A DNA stretch of 64,000 bases from an uncultured Bacilli bacterium (GTDB lineage: Bacteria > Bacillota_I > Bacilli_A > RF39 > UBA660). Location: the NCBI GenBank assembly GCA_947628235.1, contig CANQZC010000002.1, positions 119,301-183,300 of the forward strand, written 5' to 3'. The translations under genes were made by a program, and so were the position numbers. The notes below the pieces were generated by a model. It saw only the letters and a list, made by a program, of their open reading frames with translations. It was not told the DNA's origin and made no database searches. The stretch's first letter is position 1. The number at the start of each line of letters is the position of its first letter. This document shows, one piece after another, positions 60,780 through 64,000 of the stretch.

Positions 60780-63700
60780 GTGGCTTATACAGTTAAGAAA
60801 TACGGGGATTACCGTGAAAGAAGAAGTTATGCAAAAACAAAAAATGCAATTGAATTAAACAACTTGTTAGAGATTCAGAAAAAGTCATATGATTGGTTTA
60901 TGACAGAGGGAATCAATGAGGTCTTCCAAGATATTTTTCCAGTAGAGAGTTTTACTGGAAATTTGACGTTAGAATTTGGAGAATACTCATTTGAAGAGCC
61001 AAGATATTCCATTAAAGGTTGTAAAGATCGCTATGCAACCTATGCAGCACCTTTGAAAGTTCAAGCAAGACTCTTTAATCATGAGACAGGCGAAGTAAAG
61101 GAACAAGAAATTTACTTAGGAGATATGCCTATTATGACAGAGAGTGGTACTTTTGTTATCAATGGTGCTGAACGTGTTATCGTATCTCAATTAGTTCGTT
61201 CTCCTAGTGCATACTATGGAAAAGATGTCGATAAGAAAAATGGAAAAGCGATTATCACTTCGCAAATTATCCCAACTCGTGGTACTTGGTTGGAATATGA
61301 GACAGATGCGAGAGATGTTATCTATGTTCGTATCGATCGTACTCGTAAAGTACCAATTACTACTTTACTTAGAGCGTTAGGTCTTTCTAATGATGCAGAT
61401 ATCTATGATTTATTCGGGGAAGACGAATATCTTATGCGTACCATTGAAAAGGATGCGAATAAGAACACCGATGAATCTTTAATTGATATTCATTCTAAAT
61501 TAAGACCTGGAGAACCATCTACTTTGGATAGTGCAAAGAACCAATTAATTTCTAGATTCTTTGATTCTTTCCGCTATGATTTAGCGAAAGTAGGTCGTTA
61601 TAAATTTAATAAAAAATTAAATGTTACCGAAAGACTTCTTGGTTGTAAACTTGCTGAGACAATTAAAGTTGGAAAAGAAGTTATTGCCGAAGAAGGAACT
61701 GTTGTTGATAAGGCTTTATTAGAAAAATTAAAACCTATTTTTGCAGAAGGATATGGTGTAAAAGAGGCTTTAATTAATGAAGAATTAGATAGTTATAATA
61801 AAGTTCAAATTGTTCATGTTTACTCTAATAAAAACCCAGAAAAGATTGTTCCAATTATTGGAAATGATCAAACTCTTGATTTAAAGAGATTGACGATATC
61901 AGATGTTTATGCGTCTATTTCTTATTATTTAAATTTACATGATGGTATTGGTAATTTTGATGAAATTGACCACTTATCTAATCGTCGTGTAAGACAAGTA
62001 GGAGAATTACTTCAAAATCAATTCCGTGTTGGTATCAGTCGAATTGAAAGAGTAATTCGTGATAGAATGTCTACTCAAGATGTTTCTGAAGTAACACCAA
62101 AAACATTAATTAATATTCGTCCATTAACTGCTGCTATTAAAGAATTCTTCGGTAGTAGCCAGTTATCTCAATTCATGGATCAGACAAACCCAGTCGCAGA
62201 GTTAGCCAATAAGAGAAGATTATCTTCTTTAGGACCTGGCGGATTATCTCGTGATAGAGCTGGTATGGAGGTTCGTGACGTTAACCCATCTCACTATGGA
62301 AGACTTTGCCCAATCGAGTCTCCTGAAGGACCTAATATCGGTTTGATTACAGCCCTTGCTAGTTATGCAAAAGTAAATGAATATGGTTTCATTATGACTC
62401 CATATCGTAAAGTTGTTGATGGAAAGTTAACAGATGAAATAGTTTATATGACAGCGGATGAGGAATTAGATTATCATATTTCTCAGGCAACTGTAAAATT
62501 AACAGACGATGATAGATTTGCCGAGGAACGTGTTCCTGTTCGTTATCGTGGAGATAACATCATCATCAATTCTAAAGATGTTGATTATATGGACGTTTCT
62601 AGTCAACAAGTAGTTTCTATTACGACAGCAGGAATTCCATTCTTGGAACATGATGATGGAAAACGTGCTTTGATGGGTGCCAACATGCAACGTCAGGCTA
62701 TCCCACTATTAAAGCCAGAAGCTCCTATCGTAGGAACTGGTATTGAGGCAATATCTGCTCGTGATAGTGGTGCTGTTATTATTGCCAAAGCAGACGGTAT
62801 TGTAGATTATGCCGATGCTAGAAAAATTGTCGTAAAGACAAAAGGTGGTATGGATACTTATTACTTAAATGGATTTGAAAGAAGTAATAATGGTACTTGC
62901 TACCATCAAGTTCCTATCGTAAGAACAGGAGATAAAGTAAAGAAAGATCAAGTGATTGCGGATGGACCAAGTACAGATCACGGAGAAATGGCATTAGGTC
63001 GTAATGTTCGTGTAGCGTTCATGAACTTTAATGGTTATAACTACGAGGATGCCGTTATCTTAAATGAAAGATTAGTTCGTGATGATGTATATACTTCTAT
63101 CCATATTCAAGATTATCAAATTGAATGTCGTGATACGAAGTTAGGACCTGAAGAGTTTACTAGAGATATTCCAAATGTTAGTGAAGAGAATCGTAAGAAC
63201 CTAGATGAAAATGGTATTATTGCGATTGGTACAGAAGTTCGTGATGATGATATCTTAGTAGGTAAAGTTACGCCAAAAGGAATGGCTGAACTTACTTCTG
63301 AAGAGAAATTATTACATGCTATCTTTGGTGAAAAGACTAGGGAAGTAAGAGATACTTCTTTGCGTGTACCACATGGTGGTGGCGGAATTGTTCACGATAT
63401 TAAAATCTTTACGAAGGAAGACACGGATGAATTACCAGCCGGAGTTTCTAAGATTATTCGTGTTTATATCGCTCAAAAACGTAAGATTACCGTAGGAGAT
63501 AAGATGGCTGGTCGTCATGGTAATAAAGGTGTTATTTCCTTAGTATTACCAAGCGAGGATATGCCATATACTGCAGATGGAGAGCCAATCGATATTTTAC
63601 TTAACCCATTAGGTGTACCTTCTCGTATGAACATTGGACAGATTTTGGAGATGCATTTAGGTATTGCTGCAAAAGAATTAGGTATCTATGTAGCAACTCC

Positions 63701-64000
63701 AGTATTTAGTGGAGCCAATCGAGAAGAGATTATCGATGCTTTAAAAGAAGCAAACTTAGATGAAGATGGAAAAACTGTTTTATATGATGGACGTACAGGA
63801 GAACCATTCGATCATCGTATCAGTGTAGGTATCATGTATATGATTAAATTACACCACATGGTTGATGATAAACTTCATGCTCGTTCTACTGGACCATACT
63901 CTATGGTTACTCAACAACCACTTGGAGGAAAAGCTCAATTTGGTGGACAGAGATTTGGAGAAATGGAAGTTTGGGCACTTTATGCTTATGGTGCTGCTCA
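60780..64000 (+). CDS. rpoB: RNA polymerase beta subunit (3' end outside window)
   Basis: GTG start ([20 protein letters not shown]) after GGGGTG; 1,073 codons lie in the window and the gene continues past the end. Landmarks: [20 protein letters not shown], the rifampicin region [13 protein letters not shown] ... [49 protein letters not shown], and RHGNKGVIS ... [20 protein letters not shown]. At residue 477 (codon AAT, 62208-62210), the place of E. coli His526, this protein has Asn, a change linked to rifampicin insensitivity in Mollicutes. Confidence 0.98.
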   Translation, partial: MAYTVKKYGDYRERRSYAKTKNAIELNNLLEIQKKSYDWFMTEGINEVFQDIFPVESFTGNLTLEFGEYSFEEPRYSIKGCKDRYATYAAPLKVQARLFNHETGEVKEQEIYLGDMPIMTESGTFVINGAERVIVSQLVRSPSAYYGKDVDKKNGKAIITSQIIPTRGTWLEYETDARDVIYVRIDRTRKVPITTLLRALGLSNDADIYDLFGEDEYLMRTIEKDANKNTDESLIDIHSKLRPGEPSTLDSAKNQLISRFFDSFRYDLAKVGRYKFNKKLNVTERLLGCKLAETIKVGKEVIAEEGTVVDKALLEKLKPIFAEGYGVKEALINEELDSYNKVQIVHVYSNKNPEKIVPIIGNDQTLDLKRLTISDVYASISYYLNLHDGIGNFDEIDHLSNRRVRQVGELLQNQFRVGISRIERVIRDRMSTQDVSEVTPKTLINIRPLTAAIKEFFGSSQLSQFMDQTNPVAELANKRRLSSLGPGGLSRDRAGMEVRDVNPSHYGRLCPIESPEGPNIGLITALASYAKVNEYGFIMTPYRKVVDGKLTDEIVYMTADEELDYHISQATVKLTDDDRFAEERVPVRYRGDNIIINSKDVDYMDVSSQQVVSITTAGIPFLEHDDGKRALMGANMQRQAIPLLKPEAPIVGTGIEAISARDSGAVIIAKADGIVDYADARKIVVKTKGGMDTYYLNGFERSNNGTCYHQVPIVRTGDKVKKDQVIADGPSTDHGEMALGRNVRVAFMNFNGYNYEDAVILNERLVRDDVYTSIHIQDYQIECRDTKLGPEEFTRDIPNVSEENRKNLDENGIIAIGTEVRDDDILVGKVTPKGMAELTSEEKLLHAIFGEKTREVRDTSLRVPHGGGGIVHDIKIFTKEDTDELPAGVSKIIRVYIAQKRKITVGDKMAGRHGNKGVISLVLPSEDMPYTADGEPIDILLNPLGVPSRMNIGQILEMHLGIAAKELGIYVATPVFSGANREEIIDALKEANLDEDGKTVLYDGRTGEPFDHRISVGIMYMIKLHHMVDDKLHARSTGPYSMVTQQPLGGKAQFGGQRFGEMEVWALYAYGAA

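Overview
The window comes from a low-GC, spore-forming member of the Bacillota. Three sporulation-type genes lie at the left edge on the minus strand: a GerM-domain protein, GerE and SpoIIIAH. The housekeeping gene order is Bacillus-like: eno; ftsK/spoIIIE; radC-mreC-mreD; recA-rny; rpsU-yqeY; rplS; rbgA; and mrnC-rlmB-sigH ... secE-nusG-rplK-rplA-rplJ-rplL-(methyltransferase)-rpoB. RpoB has Asn at the position of E. coli His526, a residue typical of Mollicutes and some Erysipelotrichia. I therefore infer a lineage near the Erysipelotrichia/Mollicutes branch that still sporulates. No gap between genes exceeds 300 bases, and I saw no tRNA, rRNA or CRISPR.

Region by region. 1-1130: sporulation genes with sites resembling sigma-E and sigma-K promoters. 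1244-5349: eno, a tiny membrane protein, ftsK, and a membrane-anchored copy of the FtsK gamma domain. 5391-10330: an accessory island. It holds a tyrosine recombinase boxed by perfect 27-bp inverted repeats (a self-inverting cassette), an excisionase-like HTH, two lipoproteins, a small membrane protein and a zinc-ribbon/TPR membrane protein. 10511-15817: a SPOR-like protein, radC, mreC, mreD (no mreB), recA with an SOS-like box, and RNase Y. 15860-19176: mgtE, a phospholipase-C-like protein, a Tyr/Gly-rich coat-type protein with a sigma-K-like promoter, and a degenerate deacetylase-like protein. 19227-21386: a U32 peptidase-family protein.

21456-24416 is a compact bacteriocin-type operon: a C39-peptidase ABC exporter, a short accessory protein, two double-glycine leader peptides in tandem, and a previously uncalled 52-codon membrane ORF whose C-terminal motif resembles that of peptide 2. 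24554-30784 holds rpsU, yqeY, a NUDIX regulator-like protein, a ClpX-like AAA+ protein with a new N-terminal half, rplS, lepB and a coiled-coil protein. 30869-48457 is rich in surface proteins: a frameshifted fibronectin-III-like protein, a 2,400-residue protein combining cohesin-like and dockerin-like parts with an M26/Zmp-type metallopeptidase, and a protein with eight InlB-type repeats. NUDIX, malQ and desulfoferrodoxin genes lie between them. 48491-52337 is a decayed accessory stretch: a frameshifted gene, a deoxyribosyltransferase-like protein, a UDG-fold protein, a broken dinD and a BRO-family protein. 52330-64000 is the conserved ribosome-maturation and rpoB region, with recognisable L1 and L10 leader RNAs.
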